From NCBI RefSeq assembly GCF_000699445.3, contig NC_067200.1:14948510-15012509 (forward strand): DNA of 64,000 bases, read 5' to 3'. Position 1 is the stretch's first letter. Every line of letters begins with the position of its first letter. Both the position numbers and the translations under genes were made by a program. The notes beneath the pieces are model-generated. The model saw only the letters and a list, made by a program, of their open reading frames with translations, searched no databases and was not told the DNA's origin. This document shows, piece by piece, positions 1-12,000 of this stretch. This DNA is from Schistosoma haematobium. Lineage: Eukaryota; Platyhelminthes; Trematoda; Strigeidida; Schistosomatidae.

Positions 1-1847
1 TATTTAATGCGCTTCAAACTGATAAATTTGAGTAATACATTTCGAAAACTCTGATCACATGTTTACCTGTTAAGTCGTTATGTATGAAAAATAAAAGGTC
101 AACTGGACAAATCAAAAGGTAAGGGGTTAATAAATCGGTAATACTAGGGTAGGTTAAGGGTAAGGATAAAATGTTTTTGAACAAACAAAGGGGGCTTCAT
201 TTTTCGTATAACCAAGGCTTCGATAAACCTTAGTATACCGCTCTTGAAAACATTCATGCAAAACTATTCTGTGATCTTTTTGACTATTGGGGTTCATGTT
301 TTTGTAGTTATTTCTGTATGTATTCACCCAACCTTACTTGCAAATCGCGATTGCTCCTCTCCGTGTATGTGTTTTGACACATACATGTGAAATCATAGAT
401 GCAATGGGATGTGACACAATCGCTTACATGCTGTTTAGGCTGTTTGGAAAACAAAGACACTGATATTTCGATAATGATGAGTTGGGCTGCACGCAGTGTC
501 TTACTGATAAATAATTTAATTCTTTATATCAACGTGTGACTATTTGAGTCGCCTCTGAATTGGTAGAGCAATACAGACTCGTTTTTTCGGGTGCTTAAAA
601 CGTCGTAGGTCTACTCATATTGCTACCTTTCCAACGGTTTATAAACTCCAATGAACAACCATCATTCATTAATGTTTCACCTAAGAGCTTTTTTTCCCTC
701 AATAATATCCCTAATACAAATACGATTGATCCCATTGAATAAGCCCACGTTTGTACTGGATTTGACAGTGATTACGGAAAAAATTTTTATGTCGGCTGTG
801 GTCACGATGCCAACAATAGTGGGAAAATAAGAGATGAAGAAAATGAGTGAGAACAAAGGTTAAAAAAGATATAAGGCATTGTTTTAGATTAGGAACGGAT
901 ATACAAATCTTGCTACAAATAATTTCGAACGATATCTCCAGTACAATCAATGAGTATAGTGAAGTTTCTTTTTAGTTTTGGTTGACTCTAATGCTATAGG
1001 TGTCCACACACAGGAACTTCAATAAAATAATTTACAAAATATCTGGGTGGAGAAACAAAACGAGAAGCTTTAAAGACGTAAATATATTATGAAGATCGTC
1101 TCCAGAATCAATAATTCATCATGTTTTCTACTTCGTTAAGCGGTGTTGATTGCAAGGATAAATGATTATTTGGCAATCCCACTGTTTTGTTCGTCTAAAC
1201 TCGGAAGACCGAGTTATGATATTTTTGAATAGTTCACCTGATTTTTTAGAACTAACTCATTATTGCCTTTTGCTGGATATTTAAAGTGTTACGGACACTG
1301 ATCATTAGTCATTCACCTGCTTTTATTTTATAATAGCATTGATCTTTTGTCAGTCATAGAACATTGTATGATATTGTATTATTCATTTTAATCCCTTACG
1401 TAAAAATGTGTATCTCATTAAAATCATGAATGACAAACGGTTAGGTGTGAGTCTACTATTCTATATCTACAAAATAACCCGTAAAATTGGCCAGGTATAG
1501 GGCAGAGTACGTCATTTAAAATTGTAACATGTGATTGTTAAATCAAATCAAACCGTTAATGTTGGGGATGACTAATATGAAGTGTTAACTTGACTAAGCT
1601 TATACGTTAAATCAATTGTGAGATAAATGACTGATCAGAATAAGTATAGTCGACATGTTGTGAGAGAGAGAGAATAATGTAATTACAAACCCGAAATTAC
1701 GTAATATGTAAAATAATACGGAATAAGCAAGAATTAGTAGATAGGGTTGGATACTGATTAAATTTCTCAAAAAGGTTAGCAAGTTTAATAATAATAATAA
1801 TTACAACGGTAAGATGTGTGAATAAGGACATAAAAATGAACATGAGT
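1..1847. other. intergenic DNA, nothing recognised
   Basis: AT-rich sequence with no reading frame resembling a known family and no long open frame. It has a short GA-rich run near 1661-1675 and an AAT-type run near 1789-1801. The 79-codon frame on the minus strand at 711-950 has low-complexity composition and no recognisable motif, so I treat it as chance. Confidence 0.5.
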
Positions 1848-1945
1848 CAAATTACGTCACCATATCATATTAACTAGTTAGCACCGAAGTTTGCTAGGTT
1901 AAAAGAGCGACTGAACATGTTTCTTTTGTATGCAAAGCTTTGGCA
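1848..1945 (-). repeat. left arm of inverted repeat around Penelope fragment
   Basis: The reverse complement of this segment matches 2460-2566 with a few substitutions and an ~8-base gap. The shared core includes GCCAAAGCTTTGCATACAAA and the outer end ATATGATATGGTGACGTAA. The match runs into the coding end of the Penelope frame, so the arm is an inverted duplication of the element's own 3' end, not an unrelated terminal repeat. Confidence 0.8.
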
Positions 1946-2459
1946 ATTACTTCATCCGTCTGCAGGATTCTCAGCATAAGAAATGCCTAACATTGAACAA
2001 AATGCCTCTATATATACGCTTACAATTCAGAGTCGATGCACCTAGTGAAATGCTAAGGCCAAAGTTACACACATCAATCCAAAGAACTTTTAATGCAGGT
2101 AAACTACAATTAATGTTTTGCACACGTCCAATGATCACTGCGAAGTTGAAAGATAAATTTCCTAGACTAGCCACATCTTTCTGTATCTATCAATCCAACT
2201 CCTCCTGTGGATCAAGTTATATTAACAGATGTTATAGGAATTTGTATATTCGTACTTGTGAGCACTTCCTAGTGTGGTTAAACAAAGGTGTAGTTAAAAC
2301 TATTAATAAGTCCATTTTAGCTCATTTAATTCAAACGGGACATACAGCCAACATGAAGCATTCTTTCACAATAATATATCGTGTTAACAGCAGTCTACCT
2401 AGTTCTGTCAGATTGAGAATCCTGCTGACGGCTGAAGCAATTGCTATTCGGATAAAAAA

Positions 2460-2566
2460 GCCAAAGCTTTGCATACAAAAGAAATATGTTCAGCCGCTCC
2501 TTTTACTATAGCCAATTTCGAGCCTAACTACTTAATAATCAATTTTATGATATGGTGACGTAAGTT
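2460..2566 (+). repeat. right arm of inverted repeat around Penelope fragment
   Basis: This is the partner of 1848-1945. It holds the last coding codons of the Penelope-like frame plus about 55 bp of 3' flank. Confidence 0.8.
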
Positions 2567-4146
2567 TTAGCCTTTTGCTTTCAACGGTACATTCTTCACT
2601 CTGATCAGATCGATGAATTCAACGGATTTTACCGACTAAAAGTAATAATAAGTGCACCTGTGTTTCGAGGACTACAATAGAGAAAAAAACATTTTACATC
2701 CACAAAGGATTATTTTTTAGGTCACTTATTACATCTGAATATCTATTTACAGGAAGCTTCGTACAGAAATAACTAATGTGTTAGATAGTAAACTAGACCA
2801 ATTTAAGGATTAACGACCAAACAGTTTCCTACTAAAGCAATCAGCGGTCAACTTCAATTATCGGTGTGAATAAATAAGTCGACCAGTAAATATTTCATCT
2901 GGTCATGTTATTAACTTCTAACTTGTTCTGTAGTGGTTTAGGTACTTTTTGGTTCAAATAATTGAACACACGTTTTTTGAGAGGGAGAGAGAGAGGGTCT
3001 GATTTTTTATAAGACTGGTCTCACCAGAATTCTTTTTTTTTAAGTGAAAATTTAACTATGATTTCATTGCTATACACCTATCTAAACCTTGCAATTAATA
3101 CTAGGTCATTTAGCTTAATCAGCCCTAAGTTTCTATGTTGTCAAATTGATTAACTAGATACCCTATTCTTTCTAGCCAAATCCATTAAAATACTCATTCT
3201 TAAAACTGAATAATACATGAATAATATAGACAGTTAATTTTAAATCATCATTTGATAATGATCTCAACTTAACGCTTTATTGATCCATATCAATCAGTCA
3301 ATAGAAATTCAGTTTCTGTCTGTGATTTGCATTGCTCTCTCTCTCTTTCTCTCTTACTCTCTGTGTGTATGTATGTTGATATATGTGTGGATATATTGAC
3401 AATCATAGTAGCTAATATGTGACTGTAATGTGAGTGTTTCAACAAAACCAATCAATAATATTTCTAATATTGATGTCTACACACACACACACACACACAA
3501 ATGAATCTAATCGTATTGTAAGCCAAAGTTAGTCGCAAAAAATCATGAAAATAGTTGAAGAATGATAAATGTCTGTAGTAGTTGTTTTTTGTTTGAAGTA
3601 AAGTGTCATCTATTTTGGTAGCTGTATACCAAGGTGATTAGTAAGTAGATGATAAAAGAACTTATAAGAAATTGATTTTTGTTGTTGGTGTTGTTGTGAT
3701 CTGTTTAAACAACCATCATTTTAAGAAACTACGATTGATTCAAATAATTACAAGATTCGTTCTCATGGAATAAGTTCATTAGTTTCTATAACTGGTTAAG
3801 AATTTTCATTAAAATAATGAGTGATACTAAATCAAATGAATGCGTTGGTAACACCGTGATAAATCATAATACCCATAGTGCCCATTTCTAGATTTCAATC
3901 TAGAAATTCATTAACTTTCACCAGTTGAAAACTAGTACAAACCAATGAAAACTTGTTTTGTAAGTGATCAGTTCCATACTGGAATGAAACATCTGTTTAT
4001 AATAACTTAGTTTTCACTTATTCTTCAGCGAATATCAGTTCATGGTAAAAACTAACTTTGAGCAGGAATTCATCCTCAATACTATATGTAATTAGCATGT
4101 AGTAGCATGAAAATTCTTAACTTGGTAAACTTATGATTGAATACAA
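2567..4146. other. intergenic DNA with microsatellites
   Basis: No gene was recognised. Simple repeats are present: a GA run near 2981-2997, a CT-rich run near 3333-3362, and an (AC)n run of about 21 bases at 3479-3499. Confidence 0.55.
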
Positions 4147-4632
4147 TGGGTCCGCGTGAATAGCGTAACCAACGGTTGGAGACTCTCTGTGTGACATGTC
4201 TCAGAATCGATCACAATGGCGTAGGTGTATACACTCCCTGTCTTCCCTTAAACTATGAGATTAAAATCGCTTCATATCTTTCTTTCTACGAACTAATTTT
4301 TTCTTCCTTTATTATATCCTTATATGCAATCTTTCTTTTATATATTACCATGACTGAATTAACTACTTCTATGAATCCGGTGTTCATTTTGCTGTGCTAA
4401 TGCGGTATGGCAACTTGGACCGATGCATATATGTGCCTGGTCCTACGTTGTAGCTGACTGACTGACTATTTTTGTAAACATCCCGGTGATTAGAATATTC
4501 CCAACATTACACTAGATAAACTAGTTCAAGATTCTTGGAAAAAAATCCTTTATGATATATGTATGACACATGAAGCGAGTTATCTTCATGTTTGTTTAAA
4601 TGAAAATAAATGTGAATGACTAATGATGAATT
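4147..4632 (+). repeat. left arm of 0.49-kb inverted duplication (RTE-like LINE 3' end plus flank)
   Basis: This segment is almost identical, in inverted orientation, to 5720-6204. Two frames conceptually translated from the two arms match over 74 and 40 residues without a difference. The first ~310 bp correspond to the 3' end of an RTE-like LINE and end in a GACT simple repeat (4450-4467). The inversion continues ~165 bp past that tail into DNA that is not part of the LINE. The frame at 4176-4400 is untranslated 3' sequence, not a gene. Confidence 0.85.
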
Positions 4633-5719
4633 GTATGATCTCAGGAGGTTCCATTTTACAATATCCTTTAACAAGATTTGAATAACTTTAAAATTATTAT
4701 TAGCGTTAGTCCAACTAATGTTTATTAATAGTTGAAATCCAGCTTTTACATAGTAGTCTAGCTTCATTTGTTTCGTTATCATTCCTAAAAATACACTAGT
4801 GAATTCTCGAGTACACCTAGTGTACAGTAGAAGAGTGTGATTTAATCTGTACACATCGAACTGAGCGAATTTATGAGACTCCTCTGTAAATAATCGAAGT
4901 AAATGCAAATAAACAAGTTAATCAGAATTCAGTTGCGTAAGATTTATTGGATTAATATATCACTAATTGTTAAGTGAAATGTTTTAAATCACAGTTTTAA
5001 GATTATTTTTTTTTCATAAAGAGACCTTCAAGATTATTAATTTTCCATCGATTGTGAATGACCAAGATATGGATTATTAGAGAATGGTATACGTTTTTGT
5101 ATGCTGTAGGTACATATTTGTAATGTGTATCAACAAGTGACAGGATTATTGTCATGCATTGGTCTCATGTTGTAGAACCACCAGATATGGATAAATTCAG
5201 AGTTTTGGTTAGAGAGAAGTAGGCTAGCTGATGAGATCATAACTTCCACCAATTGCTCCAATTAGATTACACATTTTATGTAATCCAAGTCAAGTTATAA
5301 TCTGGTGTATTATTGTACATAAATTAGGGACAAGTTGAAGGATGACAAGATGATCAGGCACAGATAGGACACCAAGTGAAATCACTGATTTACGATCTGA
5401 TTCTCGCAACAAGATACATACCTCTTGATTGTGGTAATCGGGATGAGATAAAGTTATGGTTTGGGATTCCGAATGTCACGGGTAATAATATCTTAGACAT
5501 AGTTACACTGTTTACTTACTACCTGTTATATTTATTTTACCTCACCAACCTTCTACGGATCGTTTTTTTTTAATATCTCCCCATGTTTTCTGATTTCCTC
5601 TTTCTGTGCTGTTTCGTAGTAGTATAAAAACTTGCACCTAAAAAAGTCTTTCTTTGATATATGTATGCATTATAATTAGAAGTTTTTCTTATATACAATC
5701 TCTTGATTTATTACTTCGA
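4633..5719. other. spacer between inverted duplication arms
   Basis: About 1.09 kb of AT-rich DNA. The minus-strand frame at 4507-4908 and the plus-strand frame at 5376-5573 have no recognisable motifs. Nothing else was seen. Confidence 0.5.
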
Positions 5720-6204
5720 AATTCATCATTAGTCATTCACATTTATTTTCATTTAAACAAACATGAAGATAACTCGCTTCATGTGTCATACATATATCAT
5801 AAAGGATTTTTTTCCAAGAATCTTGAACTAGTTTATCTAGTGTAATGTTGGGAATATTCTAATCACCGGGATGTTTACAAAAATAGTCAGTCAGTCAGCT
5901 ACAACGTAGGACCAGGCACATATATGCATCGGTCCAAGTTGCCATACCGCATTAGCACAGCAAAATGAACACCGGATTCATAGAAGTAGTTAATTCAGTC
6001 ATGGTAATATATAAAAGAAAGATTGCATATAAGGATATAATAAAGGAAGAAAAAATTAGTTCGTAGAAAGAAAGATATGAAGCGATTTTAATCTCATAGT
6101 TTAAGGGAAGACAGGGAGTGTATACACCTACGCCATTGTGATCGATTCTGAGACATGTCACACAGAGAGTCTCCAACCGTTGATTACGCTAGTCACGCAG
6201 ACCC
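5720..6204 (-). repeat. right arm of 0.49-kb inverted duplication
   Basis: Inverted partner of 4147-4632. On the minus strand it continues upstream without a break into RTE-like reverse transcriptase coding sequence (6190-6720), so this arm is the one still joined to its parental LINE. The GACT tail lies at about 5886-5901. Confidence 0.85.
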
Positions 6205-6720
6205 CAACCAAGTAATCTGCATCTACCAACATGGCTCAGACTAGGAGTTAGTGACTTTGTAGACTGATGCCACGTTTTGATTTGGCTGCCCCTAACTTTT
6301 TTCCAACCATCCCCAACACCGGTTAGCATTGCACGTTGTGATAATCGGTGTTCAGGCATATGTAACACGTGGCCCATCCATCTCAGTCGATGAAGATTCA
6401 CAACCTCATCAACTGATTTGCCATCGTTCCCTAATACCCTGCTTCCAACCTCACTATTACTTACCCGGTGATCCCAGCAGATGCCAGCAATATTTCTAAG
6501 GCATCTTCTGTCAAATACTAGTAGCTTACGAGTCTCTTCAACTCTTAATGGCCATGTTTAGCAGCTGTAAAGTAAAACAGAACGAACTGCTGAGCAGTTT
6601 ACTCCTCCATTTATTGATATACGGATATCTCGTCTTCGTCATAGATGACGTAAGTTGGTGAAAGCCAAACGAGCTTTTTGAGTCCGTGCTGAGATTTCGT
6701 CAGACACCGACCCAAAAGTA
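5885..6720 (-). mobile_element. RTE-like LINE, 3' fragment (RT C-terminus and 3'UTR)
   Basis: Minus-strand translation over 6190-6720 gives the C-terminal part of an RTE/SR2-type reverse transcriptase protein: a segment like VFDHRCLRNIAGI, then NLHRLRWMGHVLHMPEHRL and WKKVRGSQIKTWHQS, ending in GRCRLLGWGLRD. Several in-frame stops and shifts lie upstream of 6401, so it is dead. The 3'UTR runs to a GACT simple-repeat tail near 5886. The same C-terminal signature recurs at 33868-34560, 51046-51440 and 56095-57185. Confidence 0.8.
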
Positions 6721-8763
6721 ATTTCTCTTTAAATGTCTTTTATATATTTGTCTCTGAAACTCTTATTAGACTGTTCATTCAGGTTTAACGAAGGTTCATG
6801 TAATAAAACATGCTAGTCTACCATTCTAATCTTCAGATAATTTTCTGACACTTTCAAGTAGACAATCTTCCAGACGATTATAATTTATTTCCCTGTATTC
6901 TTATGTATATTTAGTCCATAGGTTATCGAAATTAAAGTCAATATCTCTTAATAAAATTAAACTTTACACTTTTCACAGTTTCAAAATATTTTTTTGTGTT
7001 ATATACTACGTTACTTCTGGATGTTTTCCATATTGGTAGCTTTATCATTGATTGTTACACATTCTTCATTTACGCTTAAACGAACGTTTAAATTGTCACT
7101 GGTATTATGATCTAAAATTGAAGGTTATCAGCCTTATTGATCATCTTAGTAAATATTATTCAGTAAATCTGACCAATTAATAATTATTAGACCTAATGTA
7201 AGAGGATTATAGTTAAACTAGGTGCGTTGGAAACTAATATATGATAATACTGCAACATGAACAACACACACTCCGTTGAAGAGAGAGAAAGAGAGAGAGA
7301 AAGAAGACGATATTTCAGAAGAGATTTTTGTGTCTCATGAATAAACGTTAAATACTGATACAAAATAACAAATATTATACAGATTTGGATTATGTGGCTA
7401 AAAGTCAACATTAACATCACTACAAAAAATAATGATAGGAGTGAACATCACAGTAAATGATGATTTCGATCAACCATAACAACAAGATATATTTGGTTTT
7501 TTTATTTTTGTGCTTTGGTTACTTTATTAACCGTCATTAAACTGTAATACATCTTTTAACGACGTCCTGTTCCAAAAATATAACTTCAGAAAAGTCTCTA
7601 GTTTTTTCCAGTTTTAAAAACTTATAATAAACGACACAGTGTTACGTCTGTTGGTTATTGAATAAATTGTGGTTGCCATGTAGAAGTTATGTTTTCTTTG
7701 TAGGACCTTCACTATCACGTTTCCATCAATCAATCATCACTACTTAGAAATAACTCATGTTTAGTTAACTGGAGGTTCTCATTTATGTGTATTTGTTATT
7801 CATATCAGGTGTGATTCAAATAACATTTAGTAAAAACGGAGTACTCAATACAAGTTTCGACGTGTTCTGCAATGCATCAACAGTTGAAATTTGAAACCAC
7901 GATCACCTAGTCATAGTAAAATGTACATGGATGTGTGAACGGATATCTAATTAGGGCACGAAGTTCACCCAGTTATTATTTTATGTAACGATTAAACCGT
8001 TTTTGGCAACTTTCATGCATTTACGTTTCTCTATTGTTCCAAAATAGTAATAATCAATAAACAAAACTTAGTGAGCAAGTAAATGTTCCTATACAATGCT
8101 TTGACCTAAGGTTCTTCTGGCTTTATCATCATTTTTCTGTCTTGATCTTGTTTTATCGAAAGTTTACCGTCGGGAATCTGAGTGATAGGGGAAGTTCTTT
8201 TTCACACCAAAATATATATTTATCAAACTGGAGGTTACTGAACACATTTAGTTAATCGACAGAATTATTTCAAACGTTATGTATTTTGCTTTGTGAAGAT
8301 TATAACTTATTGATGATATGGCCAGTTGGCGAACACTTCACTTCATAAATCAATGTTTTGATAACTGGATCGTACAATTAATCTCCATATTACACATATT
8401 ATCTGCATTATGTATGTTGTCATCACATTCAAAAAATATGGTTGAAATATAAAACAGTATTTGGAGCATGAAGTTTATTTTAAAATTGCCAGATAAGAAT
8501 GCATGGGTTTTGGATAAATTCTAGCAGTTTTGATAATCTGACTAGTGATAATATGATAGGATTTCAAAGTTCTGCTCATGTTATATTAATTATGATATTG
8601 GTCAAGTAAAATCATCATACGTTGAAGTAAAAGAGTATTCAACTTGGCAGCTTAGCATATATTGATGTAGTCACTGACTTTGAGAGGTAATAAACAGATA
8701 GTAATTTTAATTTCGAGGTTAGGATGTGATCAAATTACCGACAGAAAGCGAAACACCTATCAA
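6721..8763. other. intergenic DNA upstream of zinc finger gene
   Basis: No gene was recognised. A GA-rich run lies near 7277-7302. The 75-codon minus-strand frame that overlaps it is low complexity. Confidence 0.5.
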
Positions 8764-8900
8764 CAAATGGCTTCTTGGTTAGAGAGTTCGGCTTTCAGAC
8801 ATTGAGTCCTGGGTTCGAACCTCAGTCCACCTATTTCGGCTTGGGAGACTGTGTAATATCCCCAGGCCTTATAGTTACAGTGTGGCTCATATTCAATCAC
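8764..8900 (+). mobile_element. tRNA-derived SINE-like sequence
   Basis: It contains an A-box-like TGGTTAGAGAG (8776-8786) and a near-perfect polymerase III B box GGTTCGAACCT (8812-8822), followed by non-tRNA sequence. This is typical of tRNA-derived SINEs. No cloverleaf was verified, so it is not called a tRNA gene. Confidence 0.5.
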
Positions 8901-9036
8901 CTTGTGAATGAGTTAACTATGTAATTATTAATCTTTATATTACCAATATTCTAACTGGAATTCATATATCATTTCCATTCCATGTCATTCCTTCCCAGTA
9001 GTCTTTATTCTTATTCGTTTTCTTTTTTCAATACAG

Positions 9037-12000
9037 ATTATCCTGTTTACTACTGATATGCCAAGATTTAAAGCAACTCCCCAACAGTTTAATCTAAATA
9101 GTAAAAAGGAATCCTCGAACGATGAAGACAACATTGATGATATTGTAGATGATTTGAGTTCTAATGATGCTGATAGTCATAGCAGTAATAATCATGACGA
9201 TAGCAGTGATGATCATGATGATGACAGTCTACAAGAAGATAATGATGATGAAGCGCTTGAATATGACACCAACCATAGTATTATGAAAAGATCTCCAGAT
9301 ACTGATGAGAATAGTCCGAAACAGAAACAAAGGAAAACTTGTCAAAATTCAGACGAACCGATTCCAGTCACCACGGAATGTTTGAATACCTTACAAACAG
9401 CGGCTTTTCTTGCACAGGCAGCTGCTGTGGCCACTGTTGCTGCACTCTCTTCTGGACAGTTGATACCAATTTTTCCTTCTGAAACACCACCGATAGCTCC
9501 TCTTGGTTTATCTTTACCAACAATACCTAATGAAAATTTCACTGAAACAACAACAGCGACCATAAAATCAACAGAAGAATCAAATGCCTCAATGTCGAAT
9601 CGAAATAATGTTAATTTGTCACCTACTGCTAAACAACAAAATCCTAATGCAGCAATGTGGGGTCCATCCTCGAATAACAGTGATGCCGATAATGATGAAG
9701 GTGCTGACGAAGATGATGATGCGACTGATAAAAATTTGCATCAATGCAAATCACGGGAACGTGAAAAACAGTTTATCAATTGTCCAGTATGCTGTAAAAC
9801 AATGAGACGCGGTTCTTTGCGTGAACATATGGATCGTCATGCAAATAGTGGCAAATTTAAATGTGATGCATGTGAGAAAACATTTAGTCGTGCCAGTGCT
9901 CGTGAAAAACATATACGTACACATACTGGTGAACGTCCTTACAAGTGTGAATTATGCTCAAAAGCTTATAGACAAAAAGTTCATTTAAATGAACACCTTC
10001 GTTCACATACTGGTGTTCGACCTTATTTATGTAAATTATGCGGTTTTTGTTTAGCTTCTAAATCGCTACTAAATCGACATTTGCGTACGCATGGAATTAA
10101 AAAAAATCTTGATAATGATACTGATGTTTGGATGAAAATTGATGCACCTAAAGAAGAAGTTTTAAATATTGCCGCTGAAGTTGGTCGTGTATTATCACAA
10201 AGACAAAATGAAAGTTTGGATAATGACAACCATACTACTAATATTGATAATAACAGTAGCAATATGCAATCATTTAAAATTGAACAAACTCTAAGTAATT
10301 CATTCAACAGCGACTGTATCTTACAGTTAACACCTAGAGGGTCAGTGACATTTGGTCGCAAATATTTATGTAATCTGTGTCCAGCTGGTTTTCCTACAGT
10401 ACAAGCCCTAAGAAGTCATCGTATGACTACACATAATGTTGTTACACCACACAAATGTCCACAGTGTAGTGAATCATTTAGTTCGCTGAAATTAATGGAA
10501 GGACATTTGAGAAAACTTCATCCACAGGTAACATATTATCATTTTGATGACTGATACTTTGTATTGAAAATTAAATTTTCACTTATATAATTGTAGGTCA
10601 CTGTCTCATGCTTATTGAGACTAATATGTAATCTTTAGTTTCTCATTTCTTACCCATTCAATCAAGGTATTGAAGTGATCATACTACAATTTTGTTTTAT
10701 ACCCTATGTCAACCACGAGTTTTATGTAAATTGCAGATAATTCTCGTGCCAATAAACTTAAAATTTGAATTCATAGTCTCGCAAAGGTCACTCCAGTCAC
10801 AGAACATCCTATGCATTAAACTACAATTTCGCACCTTATCATTCTTTTGTTATACCACATATCATATTCAAAAGATTTTGGTCACAACTGAAATACTTCT
10901 AATTATCTGCATATCAGTCTATTTGACAGTTATCATAAGTCTTTGTAGTTAACTAAGTGCTTGATTTATGTGTAAAACATTTTTAGTGTATAGTACTAAG
11001 TTAAAAAAAGGTTGACCAGTTTTTTTATTGAAGCGTTTGCAATCTATGTTACTCTCATACATACTTAACTCAATTCTTTATGCTGGTTTTCATAGAAGCT
11101 AGTTCAAATGGGACTAAATATGACTAAACCAGTTGTGTGTTTTCTGATTAGGTTCCTTGACATAATTTTTCTTTATACTCCTCCAAATCTTGAATATTTT
11201 ATTGTCCTACTCCTTTTATTTACTGATTTTATATGTTATTTTCATTTAATTTTTTGATTTGACTTTTTAATACCGTCAATATTATTAATTCCACTCCTAT
11301 TTCTCGACCTTGTCCAGTTCAACGAGACTATAATTTATGAACGAACCAATCAGATAAAAGGTAGCAGGTTTTGGAATTTGGCGCCAAATTCAATCATCCA
11401 TGTGACTAAATAGCGTTTCGGCATTTTGACTGGTTTCGGTTCGTGATGAAAACCCTAAATCTAATTCCTAACTCTAACCATCAACTGTAAATCATAATTT
11501 CAATTTATCTCACTGGTTTTTAACTCTCATGTAGTCCTCGTTAGTAGGTGGATACTCTCAAGGTCACTTCGGCGTCGCTCAAAGGTCATCCATCAATTAT
11601 AGTCTCACCTCAAGTTCTTTTCTAAATTTTTATTTATTTATTCAGACATATAAACATTGGTACAAGGAGGCACCAAACATATATGTGCCACACAAATCAG
11701 TCGATTTGTGTGAAGACTGGTAACTGTCCGGGCGCCCAAACCAAAGCAGGCAATTTCTTTAGAATGTACAACAATTTGAGCTGACATATAATTGTTTCAT
11801 CTCTTATGTTTTTTTACATATTTATTTATGATTTTTATTGAGTGTCAGATGAGCCTAACTATCTATGTAAATCGTAAAATTGAACAATGGACTATAGGCT
11901 GCCATGACTTTAAAATCCCTGATGGTTTATTCCGTAGTAAATTTACGTGCTTCTAGAAAGCTTATTCTAATAATTCAGTAGGATTTTGTTTAGAATAGAA

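Larger units (their letters stand above)
1848..2566 (+). mobile_element. Penelope-like element 3' fragment (GIY-YIG endonuclease)
   Basis: A stop-free frame of 193 codons (1930-2508) reads like the C-terminal part of a Penelope-like retroelement: the RT-endonuclease linker (about 1990-2170), then a GIY-YIG-type nuclease segment with CGSSYINRCYRNLYIR followed by EHF (about 2206-2270), a TGH motif near 2335, and a basic tail KKPKLCIQKKY. The second G of YIG is replaced by N, and no RT domain is present, so this is a truncated and probably inactive copy. The last ~105 bp (2460-2566), which include the final coding codons, reappear as an imperfect inverted copy at 1848-1945. Penelope elements are known for terminal repeats in direct or inverted orientation, which supports the call. 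The family is inferred from motifs and was not searched. Confidence 0.72.

Noticed and set aside
4176..4400. 74-codon frame with an identical twin at 5952-6176, suggesting a conserved small protein
   Set aside because: Both lie in the untranslated 3' end of an RTE-like LINE and match only because of the inverted duplication.
5227..5260. CTGATGA at 5229 as a hammerhead core
   Set aside because: No GAAA block and no stem II within reach.
8764..8836. tRNA gene
   Set aside because: Only A- and B-box-like sequences are present; no cloverleaf with an acceptor stem could be built, and SINE-like flank continues.
9342..9563. Minus-strand frames inside the zinc finger exon (also 10023-10361)
   Set aside because: Antisense shadows of the real coding exon.
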